21,539 bases of DNA from Rhynchonema sp. JSB1_4 (GCA_030248065.1 JASAMV010007374.1:1-21539), one strand, 5' to 3'; shown: positions 1 through 8,083, numbered from the stretch's first letter. Numbers and translations are program-made. Notes: generated by a model from the letters alone, not told the origin.

Positions 1-2003
1 AGCTGTTTTGAAACACCATCATGTGCACAAGAAACCACCGTGTGGTGCAATGACTGCAACAGGCGCTTCCAAAGTCAGAAATGCTACAATAACCATAAGG
101 TATGTAATTTTGGTCATTGGGCTCTGGTTCAACAACAACCCAATGTGCTCTCATGCAGGTTGAAAAGACTGTGCACCAGCGTGGACGCAAATCAAATGTG
201 ACATCAACATGCAGAAAGGTGTGGTACTGCCAGACCTGCAAGTGGGATGTCCATGAACGCCGTGGGGAACATCATTGCGGGTTGATCAAATGCAAGCACT
301 GCAAGCAGCATGTTGACTACAGCACACATCAATGTTTTATGCAACCGTTTGCTGAGAAGAAGCGCAAAAAGCCGCCGTCATTCATTTTTTATGACATGGA
401 ATGTACGCAGGACAAGGTACGTTGCTCTTGCATTACATACGAAAAGCCGAAAATTCCACCGTTCATTTTTAGATCGTGAAAGCGGATATCAATGGCTCAA
501 CTACACTTCATCAAGTTAACGTGGTCTGCGTTGAAAAAGTCTGTGATACGTGTCACGCATCTGAACAGTTTCCATGCCCGCACTGCATTGATCACAACAA
601 GAAATTTGAGGGAGTCAATGCCCTTGATGAGTTCTGTGACTGGTTGTTCAGTCGTGTAAATAAAGGATGCATCGCCGTGGCACATAACAGCAAAGGATAT
701 GATGCACACTTCATTCTCAAGTATCTGCACCGCAACAGCATCAAGCCGGACATCATCAGAAATGGATTGCTGCTTTACAAAGTAAGTATTTTATTGTTAG
801 CCACCATTTATTTTCATATAAAAGAAGTGGTTTGCAGATATATGTGGAGGCAGCTGACATCACGTTGTTGGACAGCTTCAACTTCCTGCCTGCCGCCCTG
901 TCCAAGTTACCAAGCATGTTGGGCTTCCCCGGATCAAAAGGAGATTTTCCTCACCTGTTCAACAAAATGGAAAACTGGGATTACATTGGCGAAATGCCAG
1001 ATGTTCAATATTACGGGATTGATTTCATGAAACCAAAGGCCAGGGCGGATTTCCTGAAGTGGTTAGTTGCTTGTTTGATGTTTGTGTAGCAAAACTGCAC
1101 ATAAGCCATTACAGGTACAACATGGAGAAAGCATCGGGCAAAATTTTCAACTTCAAAGAAGAAATCATTCGCTACTGTGAAACGGACGTCAAAATCCTAA
1201 AAACAGCATGCATGATCTTTCGTTCAATGATGCAGACCAAGCATGGCATTGACCCTCTTCTTTGTGCCACCACAATTGCCAGTACCTGTATGGCTGTGTA
1301 CCGCAAACATTTTCTGAAACAGAATGCCATCGCAATCATGCCGGATGGAGGATACCGCAAGAAAGATAAACAAAGGTAAATGTTTTCACCCGTGTATTAA
1401 AATATAGAGCCAAAATTAACGCATAATTTCAGCATCGCTGGCATCAAGTGGCTGAAATGGTTGGCGCATTCTCAAAATCTGCAAATTCAGCATGCGCTCA
1501 ATGGCGGAGAAGTTCGCATAGGCAGTCACAGGGTTGACGGACAACTTCGCAATGATCCATACCAGCTCTATGAATTCAATGGCTGCGTAAGTATGCGTTC
1601 TTCTTATTATACATTTTCTAATGAGTTCTGTTATGATCAATTTACGTTCTTCAGGCATTCCACGGATGTCCTCATTGCTACACTAAACCGGAGACAAGAA
1701 TCGCTAACGGACAGAGGGCTGGTCAAGCATTAAGGACAACTCGTGATCGTGCTGCTGCTTTGGAAGCTAAAGGATATCGCGTCCAGTCCATCTGGGAATG
1801 CCAATTCAATATGGAGTGCCGGCTGAATCCGGAAATGGCAGCATTCGTCAAGAGCATCAACATCCAAGAACCAATGGATCCCCGTGAAGCATTCTTTGGA
1901 GGTCGCACAAATTGCCGTTTCATGCACTGGAAGGCCAAGGAGGGAGAGAAGATCTCATACATTGATATCTGCTCCCTTTATCCTTGGGTGTGCAAATATG
2001 GTC
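1..2003 (+). repeat. Left arm of a large inverted repeat
   Basis: Positions 1-2003 are the reverse complement of 2603-4605 with no length change, so i + j = 4606 throughout. I found six differences: C/T at position 55 (synonymous Asp codon), four within the intron at 100-158, and one synonymous third-position change near 892. The arm may continue left of the window. Confidence 0.95.
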
Positions 2004-2500
2004 GTTTCCCCATCGGTCACCCAGAAATCATCACTGAGAACTTCCAAGACATCAAGAATCGTCCATATCACGGTTAGTCCTTGCCCTTCTCTCAACATTA
2101 CATTTTTTCAATTAATCCATTTGCAGGCCTCATCAAGTGTCGCGTTCTGCCACCCCAACATCTGCTACATCCCGTATTGCCCAATCGCATGGACAAGAAA
2201 CTGCTGTTCCATTTGTGTCGTACATGTGCAAGTCTTCGCTTCAATGGTGAGTGTTCCCACACGTCTGAGGAACGCTCGTTCTGGGGTGCATGGGCATCTT
2301 GTGAGCTCTACAAGGCCATGGATATGGGATATGAAGTTCTGGAAGTTGGGGAGGTGAGTAAGACTGTTTTTTTCTTATCAGGGCCAAATTTTGACAACTT
2401 CCTTGACTTTCAGGTCTACCACTACGCTGAATGGGAACAGTATGATACTGCAAAGGGCAATGGCGGATTGTTACGATTATATAAACTGTTTCCCTAAATC
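1..2500 (+). pseudogene. Second, inverted copy of the Maverick/Polinton-type DNA polymerase gene, 5' end outside the window, 3' end decayed
   Basis: Mirror copy of the minus-strand polymerase gene (plus position i matches minus position 4606-i). Exons seen: 1-99 (partial), 159-416, 473-781, 838-1061, 1115-1375, 1433-1586, 1655-2072, 2127-2353, and 2414 onward. The last two exons and their introns lie beyond the repeat, so this copy reaches further than its partner: past motif A (DICSLYP, near 1965) into sequence with VYHYAEWEQYDTAKGNGG at 2414-2467. Just after that (about 2468-2475) the frame breaks. A DYINCF run typical of the family continues in the next frame, a stop follows at 2496, and similarity then fades into AT-rich DNA. 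Palm motifs B and C are not present. All splice sites up to there look intact. The upstream exons probably lie left of position 1. Confidence 0.82.
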
Positions 2501-2602
2501 AATATAACCTTTCTGTCTCACTAGTTTTAATCTTTTCAACTAATTAAACTAAAATTTACATTTTTTTTTATTTCCTTTACATTTTCTTTCAATTTTATTT
2601 TA
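2501..2602. other. AT-rich spacer between the inverted copies
   Basis: About 100 bp of T-rich plus-strand sequence with long T runs, ending in TTTTATTTTAG directly at the repeat boundary. It has no coding potential and does not resemble either polymerase copy. Confidence 0.6.
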
Positions 2603-5600
2603 GACCATATTTGCACACCCAAGGATAAAGGGAGCAGATATCAATGTATGAGATCTTCTCTCCCTCCTTGGCCTTCCAGTGCATGAAACGGCAATTTGTG
2701 CGACCTCCAAAGAATGCTTCACGGGGATCCATTGGTTCTTGGATGTTGATGCTCTTGACGAATGCTGCCATTTCCGGATTCAGCCGGCACTCCATATTGA
2801 ATTGGCATTCCCAGATGGACTGGACGCGATATCCTTTAGCTTCCAAAGCAGCAGCACGATCACGAGTTGTCCTTAATGCTTGACCAGCCCTCTGTCCGTT
2901 AGCGATTCTTGTCTCCGGTTTAGTGTAGCAATGAGGACATCCGTGGAATGCCTGAAGAACGTAAATTGATCATAACAGAACTCATTAGAAAATGTATAAT
3001 AAGAAGAACGCATACTTACGCAGCCATTGAATTCATAGAGCTGGTATGGATCATTGCGAAGTTGTCCGTCAACCCTGTGACTGCCTATGCGAACTTCTCC
3101 GCCATTGAGCGCATGCTGAATTTGCAGATTTTGAGAATGCGCCAACCATTTCAGCCACTTGATGCCAGCGATGCTGAAATTATGCGTTAATTTTGGCTCT
3201 ATATTTTAATACACGGGTGAAAACATTTACCTTTGTTTATCTTTCTTGCGGTATCCTCCATCCGGCATGATTGCGATGGCATTCTGTTTCAGAAAATGTT
3301 TGCGGTACACAGCCATACAGGTACTGGCAATTGTAGTGGCACAAAGAAGAGGGTCAATGCCATGCTTGGTCTGCATCATTGAACGAAAGATCATGCATGC
3401 TGTTTTTAGGATTTTGACGTCCGTTTCACAGTAGCGAATGATTTCTTCTTTGAAGTTGAAAATTTTGCCCGATGCTTTCTCCATGTTGTACCTGTAATGG
3501 CTTATGTGCAGTTTTGCTACACAAACATCAAACAAGCAACTAACCACTTCAGGAAATCCGCCCTGGCCTTTGGTTTCATGAAATCAATCCCGTAATATTG
3601 AACATCTGGCATTTCGCCAATGTAATCCCAGTTTTCCATTTTGTTGAACAGGTGAGGAAAATCTCCTTTTGATCCGGGGAAGCCCAACATGCTTGGTAAC
3701 TTGGACAGTGCGGCAGGCAGGAAGTTGAAGCTGTCCAACAACGTGATGTCAGCTGCCTCCACATATATCTGCAAACCACTTCTTTTATATGAAAATAAAT
3801 GGTGGCTAACAATAAAATACTTACTTTGTAAAGCAGCAATCCATTTCTGATGATGTCCGGCTTGATGCTGTTGCGGTGCAGATACTTGAGAATGAAGTGT
3901 GCATCATATCCTTTGCTGTTATGTGCCACGGCGATGCATCCTTTATTTACACGACTGAACAACCAGTCACAGAACTCATCAAGGGCATTGACTCCCTCAA
4001 ATTTCTTGTTGTGATCAATGCAGTGCGGGCATGGAAACTGTTCAGATGCGTGACACGTATCACAGACTTTTTCAACGCAGACCACGTTAACTTGATGAAG
4101 TGTAGTTGAGCCATTGATATCCGCTTTCACGATCTAAAAATGAACGGTGGAATTTTCGGCTTTTCGTATGTAATGCAAGAGCAACGTACCTTGTCCTGCG
4201 TACATTCCATGTCATAAAAAATGAATGACGGCGGCTTTTTGCGCTTCTTCTCAGCAAACGGTTGCATAAAACATTGATGTGTGCTGTAGTCAACATGCTG
4301 CTTGCAGTGCTTGCATTTGATCAACCCGCAATGATGTTCCCCACGGCGTTCATGGACATCCCACTTGCAGGTCTGGCAGTACCACACCTTTCTGCATGTT
4401 GATGTCACATTTGATTTGCGTCCACGCTGGTGCACAGTCTTTTCAACCTGCATGAGAGCACATTGGGGTGTTGTTGAACCAGGGCCCAGTGAACAAAATT
4501 ACATACCTTATGGTTATTGTAGCATTTCTGACTTTGGAAGCGCCTGTTGCAATCATTGCACCACACGGTGGTTTCTTGTGCACATGATGGTGTTTCAAAA
4601 CAGCTGACGCATTTGCCTCCACACTTGACATGTGATGCCTTGTGTTGATAGGGAGTTTGGCACTTGTCACAGTAATACGCTCTTCCAAAGAATCCAGGAA
4701 GGGTTGTGATGACATCATAATGATTGTGGGATAGAAGCAGGTTCAATGTTGGCCCTGTCCCCTTGTTGTAGATGCAGATCATGAATTCATCCAGTTTGAA
4801 CACTTGTACATGGTATGCTCCAAGTGCAGCGTGAAGCCTCTCAAGTTCTGGCATTCCGCAGAATCCCTTGTGATCACCCAGACCAGCGTTCTGCAACAGA
4901 ATAACCGTTAAATTAAGTTTTATAGCCTTAAGATTCCATGTACTCACATGCATTAGTTGTGACGCCAACTGTTTCTGTTTTGTGTGTCTTCTTGCGTCTC
5001 CGAGGCGCACATTGTGCCAGAGGGTCACCGATGCTGGGTCACTTGGATTCTTATCTGCTCTGCATTTGGCGGTAACAAGCGCACGTGCCAGACACAAATT
5101 GTCATCATTTACGATTGAAATCACGGAGCTGCCGTGTCCTGAATGTTTCATTCCTGATGTGGGATACATATAACATTATGGATGGGAAAGGAAATAAAAT
5201 AGTTACTCACCTGTTTTCTTATCAGACAGCACTTCTTTCAGGTTTCCACGGAAACGTCCTTGTTTACGGGCTCCACCATTGGGATAATTCACTATTGTGA
5301 CGGTAAAAGTGATACGACCATCTTGTAAGTTGAATTCAATACGGGACTGCGCTACTTCTTCAACGTGACGCATGACAACTTCAGCATCAAGCTTGTCTCT
5401 TGTCCGAAACGGGATAAGGATTGGCTTGTCCAGTCCAGGATGTTCCACTTGAATTCCAATACGGTCCTGCTCTTTGGTGTCACGGCAAGCACGATCCAAC
5501 ACAGCTGAGAGCGATTCAGTCAGAAACTTTGGGAGATCATTGGCACACTCCAAGTTCCTGAATCCAACACTAAGTGAACGTCCAGTTATGTTGAAACGGC

Positions 5601-5877
5601 GCACATGTTGTTCTCTCTCCTCACTGATATCCATTTCCGGTTCAGCTCCACCTCCAACTTGATCATTGATGAAAAAATCCTCTAGGTCTTCTGGACCGAC
5701 GATGTCTTGTTCTTCCCACATGAAATCCCATATGTCCGCGTCAAATAGCTCTTCAAACGGAGCTGTGGCCAGCAAACGATTGTGTAGCGCTTCATAGAGT
5801 TGACGGTCAAAGCGCCATTGTTGTTCACGAATGATGTTGCACACGTCAGCGTACGAGGCAGAATCAATGTTGTTCAT
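2595..5877 (-). CDS. Protein-primed-type family B DNA polymerase (Maverick/Polinton class), 9 exons, truncated after palm motif A
   Basis: Replicative polymerase of virus-like Maverick/Polinton elements. Exons on the minus strand: 5877-5211, 5153-4948, 4890-4507, 4447-4190, 4133-3825, 3768-3545, 3491-3231, 3173-3020, 2951-2595. All introns are 53-68 bp with GT/AG ends, and every junction keeps frame, giving 939 codons. The start at 5877 lies 26 nt below a predicted TCACT initiator. Visible parts: a family-specific N-terminal region (residues 1-290); Cys/His pairs resembling zinc ribbons (about 340-480); exonuclease motifs I (YDMECTQD, D498/E500), II (NSKGYD, about 577) and III (RYCETD, about 702); FFGGRTN (901); and palm motif A (DICSLYP, 925-931). 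Homology stops at the inverted-repeat boundary near 2603, and the last residues (GLK, stop) are junction read-through. Palm motifs B and C are absent, so synthesis activity is not expected. The segment around DDNLCLARAL (240-248) loosely resembles an OTU-type Cys box; I would not rely on that. Confidence 0.88.
2603..4605 (-). repeat. Right arm of the large inverted repeat
   Basis: Mirror of 1-2003. Its inner end at 2603 abuts an AT-rich stretch, while the left arm continues into further polymerase exons. The inner ends are therefore asymmetric and the spacer (2004-2602) is not palindromic. Polymerase sequence continues past 4605 on this side to the start codon at 5877. Confidence 0.95.
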
Positions 5878-6035
5878 TTTGTATATCAATGCAAATCAAG
5901 AGTGAAAAATAGGATCTGGAGCGCTTAATATATAGCATAAAGCGCGGCGCGTGCGCGGCGTGAGCGCGGCGCGAACGCGGCGCAAGAATACTATTTAAAC
6001 GAATGCTTCGTGAATCGTTTTCTTCAGTTATCATT
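5878..6035. promoter_or_regulatory. Divergent promoter with a CpG-rich repeat array
   Basis: This segment separates the polymerase gene (minus) from the 187-codon gene (plus). On the minus strand, TATATATTA (5934-5926) sits 31 bp before a TCACT initiator (A at 5903). On the plus strand, TATTTAA (5992-5998) is followed by TCAGT (6024-6028). Between the TATA boxes lies 5942-5984, about four imperfect 11-12 bp units built on GCGCGGCG. The transcription starts are predictions; the motifs are direct reads. Confidence 0.65.
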
Positions 6036-6599
6036 ATGTCGACCAACGTTCAAGTTTGCAACGACGAACTTCCAGATGTTCTGGCGTTCATCGAACAAAA
6101 AGTGCGAAACGACCACAAACGGATCAATGAACTGCTGTTCCGCGAACATGCAGCTTTGTTTCAGGAAGCGATCACCAGCCATCCCCTGCATTTTTGTGGT
6201 GGATGTGAAGACAACACCAGTCATTGCTTGTTCGATGACCTGGAAGACGACAAGCGCGTACATGTGTGCGGCAACACAATTGACGTGTTCGTTCGCTATC
6301 ACTTCCCCGACATATTTGCAGCAATACCCAGTGAAAAACTGCAGCGCGCCTGGCAGAACTTTATTGCTGTGCTTGAAACATCGAAAATTTGCCGTCGCTC
6401 CTCGATTTCCTGGTTTGCCGAGTTTTACAACATCAAAAACTACTTGGAAAGTCATCAAGACGAGTTGGCCGAGGTGATAAGCTTCAAATATAAAGGCGAG
6501 TACGGTTTTCCTGCGCGTCAACCACGAGATTGGCCGTACGAAGTCGACTGGCCGGACGCCAAATCATTTCCGAACGAAAACAAGCAGGAAAAGACATAA
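6036..6599 (+). CDS. Uncharacterised intronless protein (187 aa) with a histone-type 3' stem-loop
   Basis: Not recognised. I chose the ATG at 6036 over the in-frame ATG at 6003 because TATTTAA at 5992 and a TCAGT initiator at 6024 put the predicted RNA start downstream of 6003. The protein is soluble-looking, with no signal peptide or membrane helix. It has a small Cys/His-rich patch (FCGGC, a further Cys 8 residues on, then VCGN), possibly metal binding, and an aromatic C-terminal part (YGFPARQPRDWPYEVDWP) ending in a Lys/Glu-rich tail. It is divergent from the polymerase gene and shares its promoter region. The stop is 46 nt before a histone-type hairpin. The lack of introns, short 5' UTR and close packing look viral. 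It could be an accessory or structural protein of the element, but the sequence does not say which. Confidence 0.72.
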   Translation: MSTNVQVCNDELPDVLAFIEQKVRNDHKRINELLFREHAALFQEAITSHPLHFCGGCEDNTSHCLFDDLEDDKRVHVCGNTIDVFVRYHFPDIFAAIPSEKLQRAWQNFIAVLETSKICRRSSISWFAEFYNIKNYLESHQDELAEVISFKYKGEYGFPARQPRDWPYEVDWPDAKSFPNENKQEKT

Positions 6600-6614
6600 T
6601 CTGCTTTGAAATCC

Positions 6615-6662
6615 TGGACTTCGGTCCACTTACCCAAACCCAACGGCCCTCTTCAGGGCCAC
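6615..6662 (+). promoter_or_regulatory. mRNA 3'-end module: UUCG hairpin plus histone-type stem-loop
   Basis: TGGAC-TTCG-GTCCA (6615-6628) is a 5 bp stem with a UUCG tetraloop. After a pyrimidine/A-rich linker comes GGCCCT-CTTC-AGGGCC (6645-6660), a perfect 6 bp stem with a 4 nt loop, flanked by CCCAAC and ACCACC. This fits the replication-dependent histone mRNA hairpin, which binds SLBP and replaces polyadenylation. The first loop base is C, as I recall for C. elegans histone hairpins. It lies 46 nt after the stop codon, the usual spacing. Confidence 0.85.
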
Positions 6663-7150
6663 CACCTTTAACCATGTGGTTTCACTTTACTTTCACGGTA
6701 AAATACATGAAAAGATGTGGAAATGCAATTCTAAACAAAGTTCATGTCGGCATTGAAATGACCCTTCACAGTAAGATCAACCAATTTTCTCTGCCTATTT
6801 TTCCTCGCAATTTCTTTTCGCTGTTTTGTTTTTAGGTTGCCGCCTCCACATATCGCTGATTTTCTTAATTGAGGTGTCTTTGCGCGCGTAAAAATCCATG
6901 CGTTGCTGTATTTTTTTCATAAAAGTGAATACCACCCGCAAATTTGCTTTCTTTTTATACCCCCCAACAGTGGGGGCCTGCGCCGCGCAAATTTTCTCTC
7001 ATTTACCCTGATTCAACAAGCGCACACTGTTTTTTTGCTCCCTACCCTGATTCATAAAGGAAACATGTGTTTAACCCTGAATTTCCCTGATTCAGGGATT
7101 TTCCGCAGCGCACGCGCCGCGCGCGCGCTGCGCATTTTCCCCCCAAACTC
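6663..7150. promoter_or_regulatory. Upstream regulatory region of the 125-codon gene with repeated motifs
   Basis: No gene seen. Contents in order: GCGCGTAAAAAT (6884-6895), repeated at 7985-7996; a perfect hairpin CCCCCA-ACAG-TGGGGG (6961-6976); TACCCTGATTCA at 7004-7015 and 7043-7054; a related AACCCTGAATT at 7073; the near-perfect palindrome CCCTGATTCAGGG (7085-7097); and a CpG-dense stretch (7102-7134) similar to the array in the divergent promoter. TGATTCA fits a bZIP/AP-1-like TGANTCA core. The clustering suggests a promoter or enhancer, possibly also a replication or packaging site. Confidence 0.5.
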
Positions 7151-7157
7151 TATATAA
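7151..7157 (+). promoter_or_regulatory. TATA box of the 125-codon gene
   Basis: A consensus TATATAA directly after the CpG-dense block. A start about 31 bp downstream would fall at the A of GGCATCATT near 7182, giving a 44 nt leader to the ATG at 7226. Confidence 0.65.
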
Positions 7158-7225
7158 GCGAGCCATTTTTGCCAGTCTGGCATCATTGTTTCTACCAATT
7201 CTCATCATTCACTTCGATCTTCACG

Positions 7226-7603
7226 ATGGAATCGTTTGTTCTGCGCGATGAAGTCGAGGCAGTGGACCGTTTCGTGAATCGTTTGGCCGAAGCGGAGGTG
7301 AATCGTGCGCTCGGACTGATGCGGCAAATCTACGCCGAAGCAGCTGTCGCGGCCGGGTACCGCTGGCGGGACACCTTCCACGATGGCACCGGCATTCCGC
7401 CCGATCTCGACAAGTTGTGGCGCGATCCCACCAAAATCAAGGAGTTCTACTTCTTCCTCACACCTGATGAGAAAAAGGACCTCAGGATGCAGTGGTCGGC
7501 GCAGTTGTTGATTGAAGGCTACATGGGTCAACGCGCGTACAGCATTCTACTCGCCATCTTCCCGAGCACCGCAGACATGTTTGTGGCTGCTTTCAGGCAG
7601 TAG
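7226..7603 (+). CDS. Uncharacterised intronless protein (125 aa) with a histone-type 3' stem-loop
   Basis: Not recognised. The ATG at 7226 is the first in-frame ATG after the predicted RNA start; upstream in-frame codons include only TTG. The protein begins MESFVLRDEVEAVDRF and looks mostly helical and charged: an amphipathic Glu/Arg/Ala-rich N-terminal half, a middle with GIPPDLDKLWRDPTK, and a more hydrophobic C-terminal helix (AYSILLAIFPSTADMF). It has no Cys, signal peptide or obvious catalytic motif. It is not a histone fold that I can recognise, despite its histone-type 3' end. The TAG stop is 48 nt before the hairpin. GC-rich codon use (for example GCGCGCTCGG) is unlike the AT-rich flanks and supports real coding. 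It may be a nucleic-acid-binding or regulatory protein of the element; that is inference only. Confidence 0.72.
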   Translation: MESFVLRDEVEAVDRFVNRLAEAEVNRALGLMRQIYAEAAVAAGYRWRDTFHDGTGIPPDLDKLWRDPTKIKEFYFFLTPDEKKDLRMQWSAQLLIEGYMGQRAYSILLAIFPSTADMFVAAFRQ

Positions 7604-7621
7604 TTACCGTGACTGCTGTCT

Positions 7622-7669
7622 TGGACTTCGGTCCACTTACCCTAACCCAACGGCCCTCTTCAGGGCCAC
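7622..7669 (+). promoter_or_regulatory. mRNA 3'-end module: UUCG hairpin plus histone-type stem-loop (second copy)
   Basis: Matches the module at 6615-6662 at 47 of 48 positions (A/T difference at 7643). UUCG hairpin at 7622-7635; GGCCCT-CTTC-AGGGCC at 7652-7667. The sequences before and after differ much more, so the module itself is conserved or recently copied. Confidence 0.85.
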
Positions 7670-7689
7670 ACCAACTAAACCATGCTTAT

Positions 7690-7701
7690 TGAATCAGGGT
7701 A
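7690..7701 (-). promoter_or_regulatory. Inverted copy of the TACCCTGATTCA motif
   Basis: TGAATCAGGGTA is the exact reverse complement of the two 12-mers at 7004 and 7043. It lies just downstream of the second histone-type hairpin. Confidence 0.45.
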
Positions 7702-7742
7702 AAAAATAAAAAGCTACACTCACTTGCACTTTCATTTCCATA

Positions 7743-7773
7743 TGGGCATCCATTTTTTATGAAAAAATGCCCA
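7743..7773. terminator. Hairpin between convergent genes
   Basis: TGGGC (7743-7747), an ATCC bulge, ATTTTTT (7752-7758), a 3 nt loop, AAAAAAT (7762-7768), GCCCA (7769-7773). A 12 bp stem with one bulge between the 3' end of the 125-codon gene and the convergent small acidic frame. A bidirectional 3'-end or insulating role is inference. Confidence 0.4.
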
Positions 7774-7794
7774 AACACATCTCCCCTTTCATCT

Positions 7795-7962
7795 TCAGGC
7801 AAGATAAAAATCAGCTAACCAGCCATCGTCGTCTGACACATCAGCAGCATCGCCATCCGCATCACAATCATTGTTGTTGCCGTACTGGTCGCTGGCGTGT
7901 TGATAATAATAATTTGCAAACAAAAAGAACCGAAAAATTTGATTGAATCCGTCTAGGTTCAT
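7795..7962 (-). CDS. Small acidic protein (55 aa), candidate gene of the virus-like cluster
   Basis: Not recognised. The reading frame from the ATG at 7962 gives MNLDGFNQIFRFFLFANYYY followed by an Asn/Asp-rich acidic tail (DCDADGDAADVSDDDGW). A TATATAAA lies on the same strand at 8042-8035, about 75 bp upstream, which places a predicted leader before this ATG. A five-codon upstream frame (7979-7962) ends in TAA overlapping this start as TAATG. The gene converges on the 125-codon gene. No histone-type hairpin follows it; a different hairpin (7743-7773) does. The acidic tail could mimic DNA or bind basic proteins, but that is speculation. Small size makes chance a real alternative. Confidence 0.42.
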   Translation of the reverse strand: MNLDGFNQIFRFFLFANYYYQHASDQYGNNNDCDADGDAADVSDDDGWLADFYLA

Positions 7963-8034
7963 TATGTTGCTTCGATCATAATGTGCGCGTAAAAATGCGT
8001 TGAAATAAAACAGGTGCGTTAGGGGGTTTGCAAT

Positions 8035-8042
8035 TTTATATA
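8035..8042 (-). promoter_or_regulatory. TATA box for the small acidic frame
   Basis: TATATAAA on the minus strand. The downstream leader (around 7985-7996) carries GCGCGTAAAAAT on the plus strand, the same 12-mer found upstream of the 125-codon gene. Confidence 0.45.
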
Positions 8043-8083
8043 AGTGCAAGACATGCAACACATAGATTAGAACATAGCACAGG

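Noticed and set aside
497..730. Antisense frames inside the polymerase arms, seen in both copies
   Set aside because: They appear twice only because the arms are duplicated, and they cross polymerase exons with clear catalytic motifs on the other strand.
6003..6035. Upstream in-frame ATG giving 11 extra residues for the 187-codon protein
   Set aside because: The TATTTAA at 5992 and TCAGT at 6024 put the predicted RNA start after this ATG.
6024..6521. Long minus-strand frame opposite the 187-codon gene
   Set aside because: It is a shadow of the plus-strand gene, which has its own promoter and 3' signal; the antisense frame has neither.
7169..7225. Extended start of the 125-codon gene
   Set aside because: The upstream extension opens with TTG, lies at or before the predicted RNA start, and has no in-frame ATG.
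1..8050. Terminal inverted repeats or integrase of a complete Maverick
   Set aside because: The inverted repeat is internal polymerase coding sequence, not element ends, and no integrase, protease, packaging ATPase or capsid gene is visible in the window.
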